Assembly: GCF_001420595.1 (NCBI RefSeq)
Contig: NZ_LJIX01000006.1
Coordinates: forward strand, 2,465,058-2,529,057
Origin: Cytobacillus solani
GTDB lineage: Bacteria; Bacillota; Bacilli; Bacillales; Cytobacillaceae
DNA length: 64,000 bases
Direction of reading: 5' to 3'
Made by a program: the position numbers and the translations under genes. Below the pieces are notes generated by a model. That model did no database searches. It was given only the letters and a program-made list of their open reading frames with translations, and was not told the DNA's origin. Below, in pieces: positions 18,353 to 27,749 of this stretch (positions within the stretch are counted from its first letter, which is position 1; each line of letters starts with the position of its first letter).

Positions 18353-21300
18353 ACAACTAGAGAAAAAAATTCTCATTATGGATGGTGCAATGGGTACCAT
18401 GCTTCAAAATGCTAATTTGTCTGCAGATGATTTTGGCGGTGAGGAATATGAAGGCTGCAATGAGTATTTAACAATTACCCTCCCTTCTCTTATTGAACGG
18501 ATTCACCTTGAGTACTTACATGCTGGTGCTGACATCATTGAAACAAATACCTTTGGCGCAACAAGTGTTGTTTTAGAAGAATATGGGCTAGCTCACAAGT
18601 CTTATGAGCTTAATAAGAAATCTGCTCAGATTGCTAAAAAGGCAGCTGATCAACTATCAACAGATGAATTTCCGAGATTTGTTGCTGGTTCTCTGGGACC
18701 AACAACAAAAACATTAAGTGTTACAGGTGGTACGACATTTGAAACACTAATTCAATCTTATGAGGAGCAAGCACTAGGGTTAATTGATGGAAATGTTGAC
18801 CTTCTTCTACTTGAAACGAGTCAGGATATGCTGAATGTAAAAGCAGGATTCATTGGCATTCAAAACGCTTTCAAAAAAACGGGTAAACAATTGCCGCTTA
18901 TTATATCTGGAACGATTGAACCGATGGGGACCACACTTGCTGGACAATCGATTGAAGCTTTTTACATCTCACTAGAACATATGAAGCCATTGGCTGTTGG
19001 ATTAAACTGTGCAACAGGCCCTGAATTCATGCAGGATCATATACGATCCTTATCAAGTCTTGCATCTACAGCAATTAGCTGTTATCCGAATGCAGGACTG
19101 CCTGATGAGGAAGGGCAATACCATGAAACCCCTGAGACGTTAGCACAAAAGCTAGGAGGCTTTGCTTCGGAAGGCTGGCTGAATATTGTCGGGGGCTGCT
19201 GTGGAACTACCCCTGAACACATTAAAGCAATTGCCGAAGAAATGAAAAAGTATTCACCGCGAGTGTTTGAAAAAAATACAATTCATAAAGTTTCCGGAAT
19301 CGAACCATTTATTTATGATGATCCTACCCTTCGTCCAATTATGGTTGGCGAACGTACGAATGTCATTGGTTCACGAAAGTTTAAGCGGCTGATAAGAGAG
19401 GGAAAGTTTGAGGAGGCATCTGAAATTGCACGCGCACAAATAAAAGGTGGTGCCCATGTAATCGATGTTTGTCTTGCAGATCCTGATCGAGAAGAGCTTG
19501 AAGATGTAGAAAACTTTATGAAAGAACTTGTCAAAAAAGTGAAAGCTCCCCTAGTCATTGATTCTACAGATGAAAATGTGATAGAAAAGGCTCTGACGTA
19601 CTCTCAGGGCAAAGCGATTATTAACTCGATTAATCTTGAAGATGGAGAAGAAAAATTCGCAGTGACCGCTTCCCTTATTCATACGTATGGTGCTGCTGTG
19701 GTCGTGGGTACGATTGATGAAAAAGGAATGGGTGTTACTGCTGATAAGAAGCTTGAAATTGCGAAGCGTTCATACAAATTACTTGTAAATAAATACGGTA
19801 TTCAACCGGAGGATATTATTTTTGATCCGCTTGTCTTTCCTGTTGGAACAGGTGACGCACAATATATTGGATCAGCAAAAGCCACGGTAGAAGGCATTCG
19901 GTTAATTAAAGAAGAAATGCCCGAAGTTCAAACGATCCTAGGTATTAGTAATGTGTCATTTGGCCTCCCTCCTGTCGGTCGTGAGGTATTGAATTCTGTC
20001 TTTCTCTATCACTGCACACAAGCTGGCTTAGATTATGCAATTGTCAATACGGAAAAGTTAGAGAGATTCGCTTCTATTCCTAAAGAAGAAGTGCTGCTTG
20101 CAGAAAAGCTGCTTTTTGAAACAACGGATCAAGCGCTAGCAGAGTTTACAGACTTTTATCGTGATAAAAAAAAGGAAAAGAAAAGTATTTTACCTGATAT
20201 GACACTGGAGGAACGTCTTGCCTATTATGTTGTTGAGGGAACGAAAGAAGGCCTGACAGCTGATCTCGAAGAGGCACTTAAAGTCTATCCTGCTCCCCTT
20301 GAAATCATAAATGGCCCATTAATGGCTGGAATGAAGGAAGTTGGCCGATTGTTTAATGATAATCAACTAATTGTAGCCGAGGTACTTCAAAGTGCAGAAG
20401 TGATGAAAACTTCTGTGTCATTTCTTGAGCCTTATTTGGAAAAGGATGACACAACAGCTGGAAAAGGAAAAATTGTACTTGCAACTGTTAAGGGTGATGT
20501 ACATGATATTGGTAAGAATTTAGTCGATATTATTTTAAGCAATAATGGATATGAAGTGATTGATCTTGGAATTAAAGTGGCACCAGCGCAGCTAGTAGAG
20601 ACGATAAAAAAGGTAAAGCCCAATATGGTCGGATTATCTGGTTTGCTTGTGAAATCAGCACAACAAATGGTCATTACCGCCCATGATTTAAAACAAGCTG
20701 GAATTGACATCCCAATTTTAGTTGGCGGTGCAGCCTTATCACGAAAATTCACCGATACAAAAATCGCTAAAGAGTATGATGGCCTCGTTCTTTATGCAAA
20801 GGATGCGATGAACGGCCTTTCACTTGCCAACCAGCTTCAGGAGCCTGCAGAAGTAGAAAAACTGAAGCTTCTGCAGGTCGAAAAACAAACGGCTGCTTTG
20901 AATGCTGTACCTTTTGAAAGAATCGGATGGCATACCGCAACCGCCATAAAAATGAGACCAAAATTAGATATAAATGTTCCTGTTTTTGTTCCAATGGATC
21001 TAAAACGAAGATTATTGAAGTCCTATTCCCTTTCACATATTGAACCCTATATTAATAAGCAAATGCTAATCGGACATCATCTTGGCTTAAAAGGCAAGTT
21101 CGAAAAATTGCTTGATGAAGGTGATGAGAAGGCGATTAAAATGAATGATATGGTGAATGACTTGCTTCAGGAATCAAAGGCAAATGATTGGATCAAGCCT
21201 GCCGCAGTTTATCAATTTTTCCCTGCACAGTCAGATGGCGATAAGGTGATTATATATAATGAAGAGCAAACAGCTATTATTGAAACATTTGAATTTCCAA

Positions 21301-21782
21301 GGCAGGAAGTTGAACCATATCTTTGTCTAGCAGATTATTTGAAGTCTACAGATAGCGGACAAATGGATTATGTCGCCTTCTTTACCGTTACTGCTGGAAG
21401 AGGGATTCGTCAAGTGGCAGACCATTTAAAAGAACAAGGCAGATTTCTAGAATGCCATGCCCTGCAGTCGCTTGCCCTTGAAACAGCTGAAGGTTTTGCT
21501 GAACTCATACATCGTCAAATAAGAGACCGTTGGGGATTCGCTGATCCAGTTGAAATGACAATGAAGGATCGTTTCTCAGCTAAATATCATGGGCAGCGTT
21601 ATTCTTTCGGTTATCCTGCATGTCCGGACTTAGAAGATCAGAAAAAGCTCTTCCGTTTAATCTGTCCGGAGGATATCGAAGTTCATTTAACAGATGGATG
21701 TATGATGGAGCCAGAAGCATCCGTTTCGGCTATCGTCTTTGCCCATCCTGAGGCAAGATACTTTAATGTGTTGAAAGTATAA
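18330..21782 (+). CDS. metH: cobalamin-dependent methionine synthase MetH
   Basis: This 1150-residue protein has four modules in order: homocysteine-binding domain ([18 protein letters not shown]), pterin-binding domain (from about residue 330, [13 protein letters not shown]), B12 cap and Rossmann domains with the cobalt-ligand motif [10 protein letters not shown] (about residue 725), and the SAM reactivation domain at the C-terminus ([20 protein letters not shown]). It methylates homocysteine to methionine with methyl-THF. ATG at 18330 follows ACGAGGAGGAACAAAA, inside the end of yitJ. Length is slightly below the E. coli enzyme (1227), normal for Bacillus. Confidence 0.96.
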   Translation: MQKSVLTEQLEKKILIMDGAMGTMLQNANLSADDFGGEEYEGCNEYLTITLPSLIERIHLEYLHAGADIIETNTFGATSVVLEEYGLAHKSYELNKKSAQIAKKAADQLSTDEFPRFVAGSLGPTTKTLSVTGGTTFETLIQSYEEQALGLIDGNVDLLLLETSQDMLNVKAGFIGIQNAFKKTGKQLPLIISGTIEPMGTTLAGQSIEAFYISLEHMKPLAVGLNCATGPEFMQDHIRSLSSLASTAISCYPNAGLPDEEGQYHETPETLAQKLGGFASEGWLNIVGGCCGTTPEHIKAIAEEMKKYSPRVFEKNTIHKVSGIEPFIYDDPTLRPIMVGERTNVIGSRKFKRLIREGKFEEASEIARAQIKGGAHVIDVCLADPDREELEDVENFMKELVKKVKAPLVIDSTDENVIEKALTYSQGKAIINSINLEDGEEKFAVTASLIHTYGAAVVVGTIDEKGMGVTADKKLEIAKRSYKLLVNKYGIQPEDIIFDPLVFPVGTGDAQYIGSAKATVEGIRLIKEEMPEVQTILGISNVSFGLPPVGREVLNSVFLYHCTQAGLDYAIVNTEKLERFASIPKEEVLLAEKLLFETTDQALAEFTDFYRDKKKEKKSILPDMTLEERLAYYVVEGTKEGLTADLEEALKVYPAPLEIINGPLMAGMKEVGRLFNDNQLIVAEVLQSAEVMKTSVSFLEPYLEKDDTTAGKGKIVLATVKGDVHDIGKNLVDIILSNNGYEVIDLGIKVAPAQLVETIKKVKPNMVGLSGLLVKSAQQMVITAHDLKQAGIDIPILVGGAALSRKFTDTKIAKEYDGLVLYAKDAMNGLSLANQLQEPAEVEKLKLLQVEKQTAALNAVPFERIGWHTATAIKMRPKLDINVPVFVPMDLKRRLLKSYSLSHIEPYINKQMLIGHHLGLKGKFEKLLDEGDEKAIKMNDMVNDLLQESKANDWIKPAAVYQFFPAQSDGDKVIIYNEEQTAIIETFEFPRQEVEPYLCLADYLKSTDSGQMDYVAFFTVTAGRGIRQVADHLKEQGRFLECHALQSLALETAEGFAELIHRQIRDRWGFADPVEMTMKDRFSAKYHGQRYSFGYPACPDLEDQKKLFRLICPEDIEVHLTDGCMMEPEASVSAIVFAHPEARYFNVLKV

Positions 21783-21784
21783 AT

Positions 21785-21832
21785 TAACCCAATAGCAACC
21801 GCTTGTATTGTGCGGATGCTATTGGGTTTTTT
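21785..21832 (+). terminator. terminator of the met operon
   Basis: AACCCAATAGCA and TGCTATTGGGTT arms enclose an inner hairpin, followed by TTTTTTAATT. The end of the convergent DUF3889 gene touches it. Confidence 0.88.
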
Positions 21833-22145
21833 AATTGCTCGTTTTTTGTGTATGTACACGTATAACCCGATCATTTTTTGGATCAAATTCAATCTGAATG
21901 AGTAGCCCGAACTCTTTTCCCTGATCATCCACCCAAAGCTTAAACTTTTCTATCGAAGAATTTGGCTTGTCCTCTCTACCAATATGCAAATAGTCTACAA
22001 TATTCGCACGAGGATATTTTTCTTTGGCTGTCTTAACAGCGAGTTGTCCCCATTTTGCATAGGAAGGTGGCGATGCAAAAGAAGGATAGCCAGAAAATAA
22101 TAAACCTCCTATAATCAATAGACAAGCAAATACATTCTTCTTCAT
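21831..22145 (-). CDS. secreted DUF3889 protein
   Basis: This 104-residue protein has a cleavable signal peptide (hydrophobic residues 4-20, then YPSFASPPS) and a small mature domain containing WGQLAVKTAKEKYPRANIVDY and LIQIEFDPKNDRVIRV, the DUF3889 (YqzC/YqzG-like) pattern. The function is unknown. Its ATG overlaps the TGA of the preceding 46-residue gene (ATGA), so the two are translationally coupled. It is probably an extracellular or cell-wall protein. Confidence 0.8.
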   Translation of the reverse strand: MKKNVFACLLIIGGLLFSGYPSFASPPSYAKWGQLAVKTAKEKYPRANIVDYLHIGREDKPNSSIEKFKLWVDDQGKEFGLLIQIEFDPKNDRVIRVHTQKTSN

Positions 22146-22282
22146 GTACTTTGTCCCTTTGTATTATTAGCTTCAGCACGCATTCGTTCTTCCTCTTCTT
22201 CCACACATATATAGGCAATTTGTTCGGACATTAAATGATGCATAATATCTTTATCATCTAAACATTCAATATCTTTTTCCAT
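22142..22282 (-). CDS. small acidic protein, 46 residues, coupled to DUF3889 gene
   Basis: The ATG at 22280-22282 is preceded by TTGGAGGTATGATTTCA. The protein is helical and charged (MEKDIECLDDKDIMHHLMSE, then an EEEEER run) with two cysteines. It ends in an ATGA overlap with the secreted DUF3889 gene, which strongly supports real translation. I do not recognise the family. No membrane segment is visible. It may be a regulator of, or partner for, the secreted protein, but that is inference from coupling alone. Confidence 0.6.
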   Translation of the reverse strand: MEKDIECLDDKDIMHHLMSEQIAYICVEEEEERMRAEANNTKGQST

Positions 22283-22412
22283 TGAAATCATACCTCCAAT
22301 CAGACTTGTTTATATGTTTTGTTAATGGAAGTATGCTTATTCAAAACGAGTATGAGTTCGTGAATAATTTTGTTGAATTTCCGCACTCTATTATCAGGAG
22401 GTGTAATAGATA

Positions 22413-22571
22413 ATGGAAGATAATATCCCTGAAATGACATTATTAATAGAAAGCATGAATGGTGCATTTACTACGGAATCAGCTGTAACAAACTCTGGAA
22501 CGGATTACGAAATGTCGGATGAAGAAAACAGCAAGCATGATGAGCAAATAAAATTTGTTTTTGAAGATTAA
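22413..22571 (+). CDS. small acidic hypothetical protein, 52 residues
   Basis: AGGAGGTG at 22397-22404 precedes ATG at 22413. The frame encodes a very acidic peptide (MEDNIPEMTLLIESMNGAFT, ending KFVFED) with no membrane segment and no cysteine. The region between this gene and the divergent 46-residue gene contains both promoters. The family is unknown to me. The clean ribosome site and absence of any competing frame are the only support. Confidence 0.5.
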   Translation: MEDNIPEMTLLIESMNGAFTTESAVTNSGTDYEMSDEENSKHDEQIKFVFED

Positions 22572-23070
22572 TTTTACAATGTATAAATTAGAAACTAATT
22601 GGGTCATTGCGTGTGCTGGTTATACCCCAAATCACAATGGTTTATGACAGAATTTGAAGGGCTAATAAAAATATGTGTAGTAAAGTAGAATTTGGGCGAA
22701 GATCGCTAATAAAAAGGAAGCTCTGTCTTTATCTATGCAGTCTTCAGACAGATTAATTGCAATCAGAAAAAATCGAGTCCTAACCAGTTTCTCATGCACA
22801 TTCCCTGGAGATGATGATTATACAATTCAGAGCAGCCAGAGTTTTTTTACAATAGATAACTAGATTATTATGCTGGAAATCGAGCATTTTTGATAACCTA
22901 TTCCCTGCCTTCACCACTTCTTTTTGACCCGCTTCTGCGCTTCCGCATTTTTTACCATCTTTTTTCTTCCTTTCCCCTTACCCTATTTATATTTCTATTT
23001 TATTATCCTTTAGGAAGAGTAATGAATAATGTACAATTAGAAAATCTTCTCTAATGAACGTTTAACCAAA
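22572..23070. other. 500-base region without a recognised gene
   Basis: All six frames are broken. One forward stretch (about 22696-22855) stays open and reads plausibly (CTFPGDDDYTIQS) but has no start or family match; it could be a decayed gene. The part 22900-23000 is pyrimidine rich. Nothing else is supportable. Confidence 0.5.
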
Positions 23071-23113
23071 CGTGATTTAAATCACAAAAATTTATACTAT
23101 TAATCATTATAAT
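23071..23113 (+). promoter_or_regulatory. Fnr/Crp-type site and promoter of the haemoglobin gene
   Basis: CGTGATTTAAATCACA (23071-23086) matches the Fnr consensus TGTGA-N6-TCACA at all but the first base. A consensus TATAAT lies at 23108-23113. With a start near 23120 the site would be centred at about -41.5, the position for class II activation. Confidence 0.65.
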
Positions 23114-23152
23114 TAGGATAACTGATAGAATATCGATAGTAGGTGAGTAAAA

Positions 23153-23545
23153 ATGGATTATAAATTTAAAAATCTTTTTGATGAAATTGGAGGAGCAGAG
23201 ACAATTGATAAATTAGTCAATGCTTTTTATCCGCGAGTGTATGCAGATAAAGATTTGCGTCCACTGTTTGAAGATGACATGGAAGAAATAAAAAGAAAGC
23301 AGCGGATGTTTCTTTCTCAATTTACTGGTGGACCAGCCCTTTACAGTGAAGAATTTGGCCCCCCAGCGATGCAAAGAAGGCATCTTCCTTTTGAAATTAC
23401 ACCAACACGTGCAAAGTGCTGGCTTCGCTGTATGAAAGAAGCCTTTCATGAAATAGGGCTTGATGAACATCCTTCAGGTCCTGTTTTCTACGATCGACTG
23501 ACTCAGGTTGCTGGTATTATGGTGAATAGCCCTGATCCTGAATAA
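23153..23545 (+). CDS. yjbI: truncated haemoglobin, group II (YjbI/GlbO type)
   Basis: This 130-residue 2/2 globin has the B-helix AFYPRVYAD (B9/B10 Phe-Tyr), MFLSQFTGGPALYSEEFG, the proximal histidine region RRHLPFEIT and the group II Trp(G8) in RAKCWLRCM. Group II proteins bind oxygen tightly and act in redox or NO/peroxide chemistry. In B. subtilis yjbI lies beside the spxA-yjbH thiol-stress locus; here it is alone. Upstream there is a convincing Fnr-type box, implying oxygen-responsive expression. The ribosome site is AGGTGAG. Confidence 0.93.
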   Translation: MDYKFKNLFDEIGGAETIDKLVNAFYPRVYADKDLRPLFEDDMEEIKRKQRMFLSQFTGGPALYSEEFGPPAMQRRHLPFEITPTRAKCWLRCMKEAFHEIGLDEHPSGPVFYDRLTQVAGIMVNSPDPE

Positions 23546-23588
23546 AAACAATCCTAACCGAAGTTAATTTCGGTTAGGATTGTTTTTT
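23546..23588. terminator. bidirectional terminator between globin and plsY
   Basis: AACAATCCTAACCGAA and TTCGGTTAGGATTGTT form a 16-pair stem followed by TTTT on the forward strand and a U-tract on the reverse. The plsY stop codon sits in the loop. Confidence 0.9.
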
Positions 23589-24145
23589 CTCCATTTTTCA
23601 ATCAAGTTTTGTGAATGCGCCAACAGGATAATAATTGTTAGCCCAATGAATCCCCACATTGATTCTACAGAATCATGCAGAAAAAAAACGGCAACAGGCA
23701 GGACAAGAAAGGAACCAAGACCGGAAAAAGTAAAGCTTTTTGTAAATGGATACGTGATTAAAAATGCTATAATGATGACAATTGCTAATAAAGGTTCGAA
23801 GGCGAGTGCCCCACCAATAAAAGTGGATATTCCCTTTCCTCCTCTAAACCGGAAAAGAATAGGTTTAATGTGGCCGATTAATGCAAAGGATAGCCCTATT
23901 ATCTGTTCCAAGGCTGATAATTCAATCATTCTGCCTATGAAAACAACCAGAGCTCCTTTAATGGCATCCCCAAGAAAAGTAAGAACAAAAGCTTTTTTGC
24001 CATATAAACGACCCGCGTTTCTTGCTCCAGGATTACCTGAACCTTCCCCAAGAATTTTCCCCTTATGAAGAATTTTTATAAGAAAATGTGCGGTTAAAAT
24101 GTTCCCAATGAAATAAGAGCTAACACAATAAAGAAATAGATTCAT
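23564..24145 (-). CDS. plsY: acyl-phosphate:glycerol-3-phosphate acyltransferase PlsY
   Basis: This 193-residue membrane protein has five to six segments and the three PlsY motifs: GEGSGNPGARNAGR near the N-terminus, FRGGKGISTFIGG in the middle, and a C-terminal HSQNLIEKWR. It acylates glycerol-3-phosphate from acyl-phosphate to form lysophosphatidate, the first step of phospholipid synthesis. The gene is not next to parC/parE or plsX, so it could be a second copy; NPGARNAGR (rather than the common NPGATN) fits the divergent YneS-paralogue group. The ribosome site before the ATG (GACTGGAGTAATCT) is good. Confidence 0.9.
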   Translation of the reverse strand: MNLFLYCVSSYFIGNILTAHFLIKILHKGKILGEGSGNPGARNAGRLYGKKAFVLTFLGDAIKGALVVFIGRMIELSALEQIIGLSFALIGHIKPILFRFRGGKGISTFIGGALAFEPLLAIVIIIAFLITYPFTKSFTFSGLGSFLVLPVAVFFLHDSVESMWGFIGLTIIILLAHSQNLIEKWRKNNPNRN

Positions 24146-24217
24146 AGATTACTCCAGTCTTTTAAAAATAAAAATTGTTTACGTTTAATTATGAAGCAAT
24201 TTTTATAATTCTTCAAT

Positions 24218-24250
24218 AAAATTAGCACCCATAATTTGGGTGCTAATTTT
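24218..24250. terminator. terminator downstream of the beta-propeller gene
   Basis: AAAATTAGCACCC and GGGTGCTAATTTT arms form a 13-pair symmetrical stem with U-tracts on both sides; it lies directly after the beta-propeller stop codon on the reverse strand. Confidence 0.88.
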
Positions 24251-24254
24251 CACA

Positions 24255-26414
24255 TTATTTTTTTAAGTTTAACTCCCCTTTTAATTTATATGAACCTAAA
24301 TCATAAGAACTAATTTTATTCGGCGATAATGCATACAACGTGTTACCGATATATAGGACGCGCTGAATGCTGTCCTCCCACTCTTCATAGATGGAATTTG
24401 GGTCGTGGTGGGTCATTTTTGCTTTCAATGAAAATCCTTTTTTAAGATCAATGTTGTAAACGTAAGCACCTTGGAATGTAAAAATTGAATCCCTTTCCAT
24501 TTCATCCGTCGATTTTCCATTTTCATAAACGGTTATCGGAAAAGCAAATAGGTTTTTCTTTTTATCAAACAGGAGAGCTTTATGGTCATAGTTTAATTGG
24601 GAATACGTTCCTCTGCCACCGATTATTTCAGTAAATTTCTCCTTTGGATTCGATAAATTTGTTATGTCAAATAGTGAAAGTTTTACCCCATCTGTGAAAA
24701 TAAGCGGCTCCCCTCCTGAGCCCTTGCCAGGGATTACCTTTGTATCATGACCAAATCCGATTAAATGATTTTCATCATATGGGTGGAGATAGTTGCTAAA
24801 ACCAGGAATTTTTAATTCTCCTAATACTTTCGGCTGTTTAGGATTTGATCCGTCAATGACAAAGAGCGGATCGGTTTCCTTGAATGTAACAATGAAGATT
24901 CTATCGTTCATAAAACGAGCCGAGTATATTCGTTCCCCTCTTGCTAAATCCTCTAACTGTCCAACTTGCTTTAAATTCTCATCTAAGATATAGAGGTTAT
25001 TGGCAGATGGCTTTGAATCATCCCATACTTGCCCTTTTGTAGTAGCGATGCGGAAATAACCTTTATATTCGTCCATCGAAAATTGATTTAATATCGTTCC
25101 TGAAATTTCGCTTGAGCTGTGGAAATCAACCTTCATTCCATCTACAGTAAATTTATAAACCGTTGTATCAGGGTTGTATGAATAATCTCCTTCAATTGCC
25201 ATGGGCATATAATTCGTAACGGCAAGATAAAGATTGTTTTTTGCCATATATATCTGATCTCCACTGCCTAAATACGTGGTGAGAGCAATTTTGGAAGTAG
25301 GTTTATCTAAATCAATCACAGCAATGTTTGTAAAATTGGTTTCTTTAGATTCTGGAAAGTACTGAATCTTATCGTAATTAACTGCTTGCATTTGTGTATG
25401 AGTAGCTGAATCTGAATATCTTGGCCGAATATCGATTTCTGGATTCTCACGAAGCAGCCAATAATCTGGGTATTTATTGGCAATTAAATAAACATTACCA
25501 TCCATTAACCTTGATGTGACAAGTGTTCCTTCAATTTCAATCTGTCTTATTTCTACAGGGTTCTTTTTATCCTTCACATCATAAATTATTGCTTTTGTTG
25601 TTTCATGAACTGGTGCTATTTTCATGTCTGCTTGTTTTTTCTCGCTCGACTGTCCTTCGTAACTCGTGCCCATAACGATTAATTGATCGTTTTGTAAATA
25701 CATTTGAATAGGATAAAATGATTGTTTAAAAGTAATCTCTTTTTCTATTAACATTTTATCAGCAGGGATTGCTTTAATAATTTGCAGTGTATTATCTTTC
25801 AGTTGAAAAATATGCTTTCCATCTGTTTTGACAATATCTCCCTCATCAATTCCATCCACTTGCACATTTGTTTCTGAATGACCTTGTGACTTTTCAGATT
25901 CCCCTGCTGCTGAATCCATTGAAGATTCCTCTTTAACTGAGTAATCCTTATTTCCCCACATTTCAGTCACTCGTTTTAAGATATGTTCATTTAACTTGCT
26001 TTTCGATTCAGCAATTGGCAAAGATTCTTTTACAGTAAAGCTCTGAGTAATACCGGTTACTATTTTTCTGCCCATTATGGAATGAATCTCTTTTGATAGT
26101 TGTAATGTATAAGAGGTAAAATCGTAACCGTTCTCTGGCGGTTCAATAAGAATTGTTTTATCATCGTCACTCAATGATACAACTGTCTTTTGCTTCTCTC
26201 CCTTTTGATTCAAAACAAAAACGGTGTGGTTATTAATGCTTGATGGATCAAGTTTTTCGGAAAAATGGATTTTCCACAGTTTGTTTTTCATTACGATCAA
26301 ATTTTCCTTTTCGTCTAAGCCACCCACTACTTTTAATTGAGTTACAAAGAAGCCAGTAAGGATAAACATCATGATCACGAGAGCGCCGCCTACTAGTACC
26401 CACTTTTTCTTCAT
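24255..26414 (-). CDS. secreted/membrane-anchored beta-propeller protein with SbsA-type Ig-like domain
   Basis: This protein of 719 residues opens with a signal anchor (residues 6-27), then an SbsA_Ig-like domain (about 40-130, with IHFSEKLDPSSINNHTVFV), then a long beta-propeller of the PF09826 type (repeats with VQVDGIDEGDIVKTDGKHIF, PIQMYLQNDQLIVMGT and FMNDRIFIVTFKETDPLFVI). The function is unknown; these proteins sit on the outer face of the membrane. ATG at 26412-26414 is chosen for its AAAGGAGTGAAAAAT site; upstream in-frame codons lack one. It is monocistronic with a terminator. Confidence 0.85.
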   Translation of the reverse strand: MKKKWVLVGGALVIMMFILTGFFVTQLKVVGGLDEKENLIVMKNKLWKIHFSEKLDPSSINNHTVFVLNQKGEKQKTVVSLSDDDKTILIEPPENGYDFTSYTLQLSKEIHSIMGRKIVTGITQSFTVKESLPIAESKSKLNEHILKRVTEMWGNKDYSVKEESSMDSAAGESEKSQGHSETNVQVDGIDEGDIVKTDGKHIFQLKDNTLQIIKAIPADKMLIEKEITFKQSFYPIQMYLQNDQLIVMGTSYEGQSSEKKQADMKIAPVHETTKAIIYDVKDKKNPVEIRQIEIEGTLVTSRLMDGNVYLIANKYPDYWLLRENPEIDIRPRYSDSATHTQMQAVNYDKIQYFPESKETNFTNIAVIDLDKPTSKIALTTYLGSGDQIYMAKNNLYLAVTNYMPMAIEGDYSYNPDTTVYKFTVDGMKVDFHSSSEISGTILNQFSMDEYKGYFRIATTKGQVWDDSKPSANNLYILDENLKQVGQLEDLARGERIYSARFMNDRIFIVTFKETDPLFVIDGSNPKQPKVLGELKIPGFSNYLHPYDENHLIGFGHDTKVIPGKGSGGEPLIFTDGVKLSLFDITNLSNPKEKFTEIIGGRGTYSQLNYDHKALLFDKKKNLFAFPITVYENGKSTDEMERDSIFTFQGAYVYNIDLKKGFSLKAKMTHHDPNSIYEEWEDSIQRVLYIGNTLYALSPNKISSYDLGSYKLKGELNLKK

Positions 26415-26490
26415 ATTTTTCACTCCTTTATAGCTATTGACGCACTTCGATTGAAAACTGTTACATATTTGTAATAAAAATGAAAAATAA

Positions 26491-26515
26491 AAATCCACTC
26501 AATATGAGTGGATTT
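26491..26515 (-). terminator. terminator of the 42-residue gene
   Basis: AAATCCACTC and GAGTGGATTT arms with a five-base loop; the reverse strand continues TTTATTTTTC. It lies 26 bases after the small gene and before the beta-propeller coding sequence. Confidence 0.8.
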
Positions 26516-26540
26516 ACCATCTATGTATGGAATTTTTATT

Positions 26541-26669
26541 TTACCAGTTCTCTGTATTTTCAAGCAATGAATCGATTTCGATGTGTCTGATCATATAGTG
26601 AAAGTCGTCATCAGCTATTTCTTTAGTTGCATCCAAAAGCTTATCAATATCCATATTCTTCTTTTTCAT
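26541..26669 (-). CDS. small acidic protein, 42 residues
   Basis: ATG at 26667-26669 follows AAAGGAGGTCTGATT, one of the best ribosome sites in the window. The product (MKKKNMDIDKLLDATKEIAD ... ENTENW) is a soluble, probably helical, Asp/Glu-rich peptide. A terminator follows at 26491-26515, making a complete one-gene unit upstream of the beta-propeller gene. I do not recognise a family. Spacing and signals make it a likely real gene. Confidence 0.65.
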   Translation of the reverse strand: MKKKNMDIDKLLDATKEIADDDFHYMIRHIEIDSLLENTENW

Positions 26670-26908
26670 AATCAGACCTCCTTTTCATGTAGACCTGTTT
26701 GTTTTAATACAGTATTCGCTGACCCCTACCATTTTATGAGGGTCAATATCCTACTACCCGATTTTTCCATTTTGTAAACTACGATTTTCACTTTTTTGTA
26801 ATATTGTCAACGATTCACGGACAGTATTGGAGGAGAATATACTAAAAAAAAGTAACACCATTAATGAATGATTACGTATGTTTATTGAATATTAGTAGGT
26901 GTTAGAAT

Positions 26909-27049
26909 ATGAAACCAAAAGTAAATTCAAATGAAATAGCGAAGGTAATGCAATCTGCATTAACAAAAGGTCAAAGTGAAAATCAAATGACAGTTAAGGA
27001 ATTACTAAGGGATATTAGAAAACAACTGGAGCCACACTATAAAAAATAA
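26909..27049 (+). CDS. small basic protein, 46 residues
   Basis: GTAGGTG precedes ATG at 26909. The product (MKPKVNSNEIAKVMQSALTK ... EPHYKK) has two likely amphipathic helices, the second TVKELLRDIRKQL, and no membrane segment. A strong terminator follows at 27063-27110. I do not recognise a family. It stands opposite the 42-residue acidic gene, with both promoters in the 240-base space between. Confidence 0.6.
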   Translation: MKPKVNSNEIAKVMQSALTKGQSENQMTVKELLRDIRKQLEPHYKK

Positions 27050-27062
27050 TGTAAATCATAAA

Positions 27063-27110
27063 AGCTTGAAGACTTGTTTTCAAAAAAACTTTGTCTTCAA
27101 GCATTTTTTA
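27063..27110 (+). terminator. terminator of the 46-residue gene
   Basis: AGCTTGAAGAC (27063-27073) and GTCTTCAAGC (27093-27102) are followed by ATTTTTTAT. Confidence 0.85.
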
Positions 27111-27217
27111 TATGTATCTAAATCTTATGATCTAGAAATAATAAAATAAAATTTTAAAAAAAGTTTGACAATTTTGTGAACAAAATGAATAATTTAAATA
27201 TAAGGAGGATGAGTTAA

Positions 27218-27445
27218 ATGAATCTAAATGCGAACATACTCAAGATTGTAAATTATGTTGGTGTCACATTATCAACAATCGGCCTTATCATTTTTACATT
27301 TGGTTTCTTTGGAAACGGGAATAATATATTAACACCGATTGGGATTGGAACAATTATGGGTGCGGTTTTTATCTTTGTGATGGGGATATTCTTTGTAGCA
27401 ACGGAAGAGATGCTGAACAAAACAAAAAAAGGAGCATCCATTTAG
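27218..27445 (+). CDS. small membrane protein with two transmembrane segments
   Basis: This 75-residue protein has hydrophobic segments at about 10-30 and 40-62, joined by a short Gly/Asn-rich loop (GFFGNGNNILTPIG), and a Lys-rich cytosolic tail. AAGGAGGATGAG precedes the ATG. No motif identifies its role. It is convergent with the qox operon and shares its terminator; that proximity does not show a function in respiration. Confidence 0.65.
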   Translation: MNLNANILKIVNYVGVTLSTIGLIIFTFGFFGNGNNILTPIGIGTIMGAVFIFVMGIFFVATEEMLNKTKKGASI

Positions 27446-27458
27446 ATGCTCCTTTTTT
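27425..27458. terminator. bidirectional terminator between the small membrane gene and qoxD
   Basis: AAAAAAGGAGCATC and GATGCTCCTTTTTT arms overlap the stop codon of the forward gene and lie just beyond the qoxD stop. Confidence 0.88.
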
Positions 27459-27466
27459 GCAATATG

Positions 27467-27748
27467 TTACATATCCCAGTTGAAGAGGAATAGTGTACCG
27501 AATATTGTAATTAACGCAATGAAAATCATAAAGTAGACATTGCCATATATGGACCATTTATCCTTTGTTTCACCTGCATGCATGAATACTACAAGTTGCA
27601 GCAATGCTTGAATAAATGCTGTCACAACAAGAACTGTTAATCCTATTGCGAATGACATGTCTAAGAAATAAACGGCAAGGGCTACAGCAGTTAGAATTAA
27701 TGAAAATACAAAGCCCATTACTTGTTTGGCCGGGAATAATTCTTTCAT
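27467..27748 (-). CDS. qoxD: cytochrome aa3 menaquinol oxidase subunit IV
   Basis: This 93-residue subunit has three membrane segments and the subunit IV pattern VTAFIQALLQLVVFMHAG. It stabilises the binuclear centre of subunit I. It is last in qoxABCD, one base after the qoxC stop. Quinol rather than cytochrome c oxidase is inferred from the operon's subunit II. Confidence 0.94.
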   Translation of the reverse strand: MKELFPAKQVMGFVFSLILTAVALAVYFLDMSFAIGLTVLVVTAFIQALLQLVVFMHAGETKDKWSIYGNVYFMIFIALITIFGTLFLFNWDM

Positions 27749-27749
27749 A

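Noticed and set aside
22696-22860. open forward stretch reading ...CTFPGDDDYTIQSS...
   Set aside because: It has no start codon with a ribosome site and no family I recognise; it may be a decayed gene but support is too thin.
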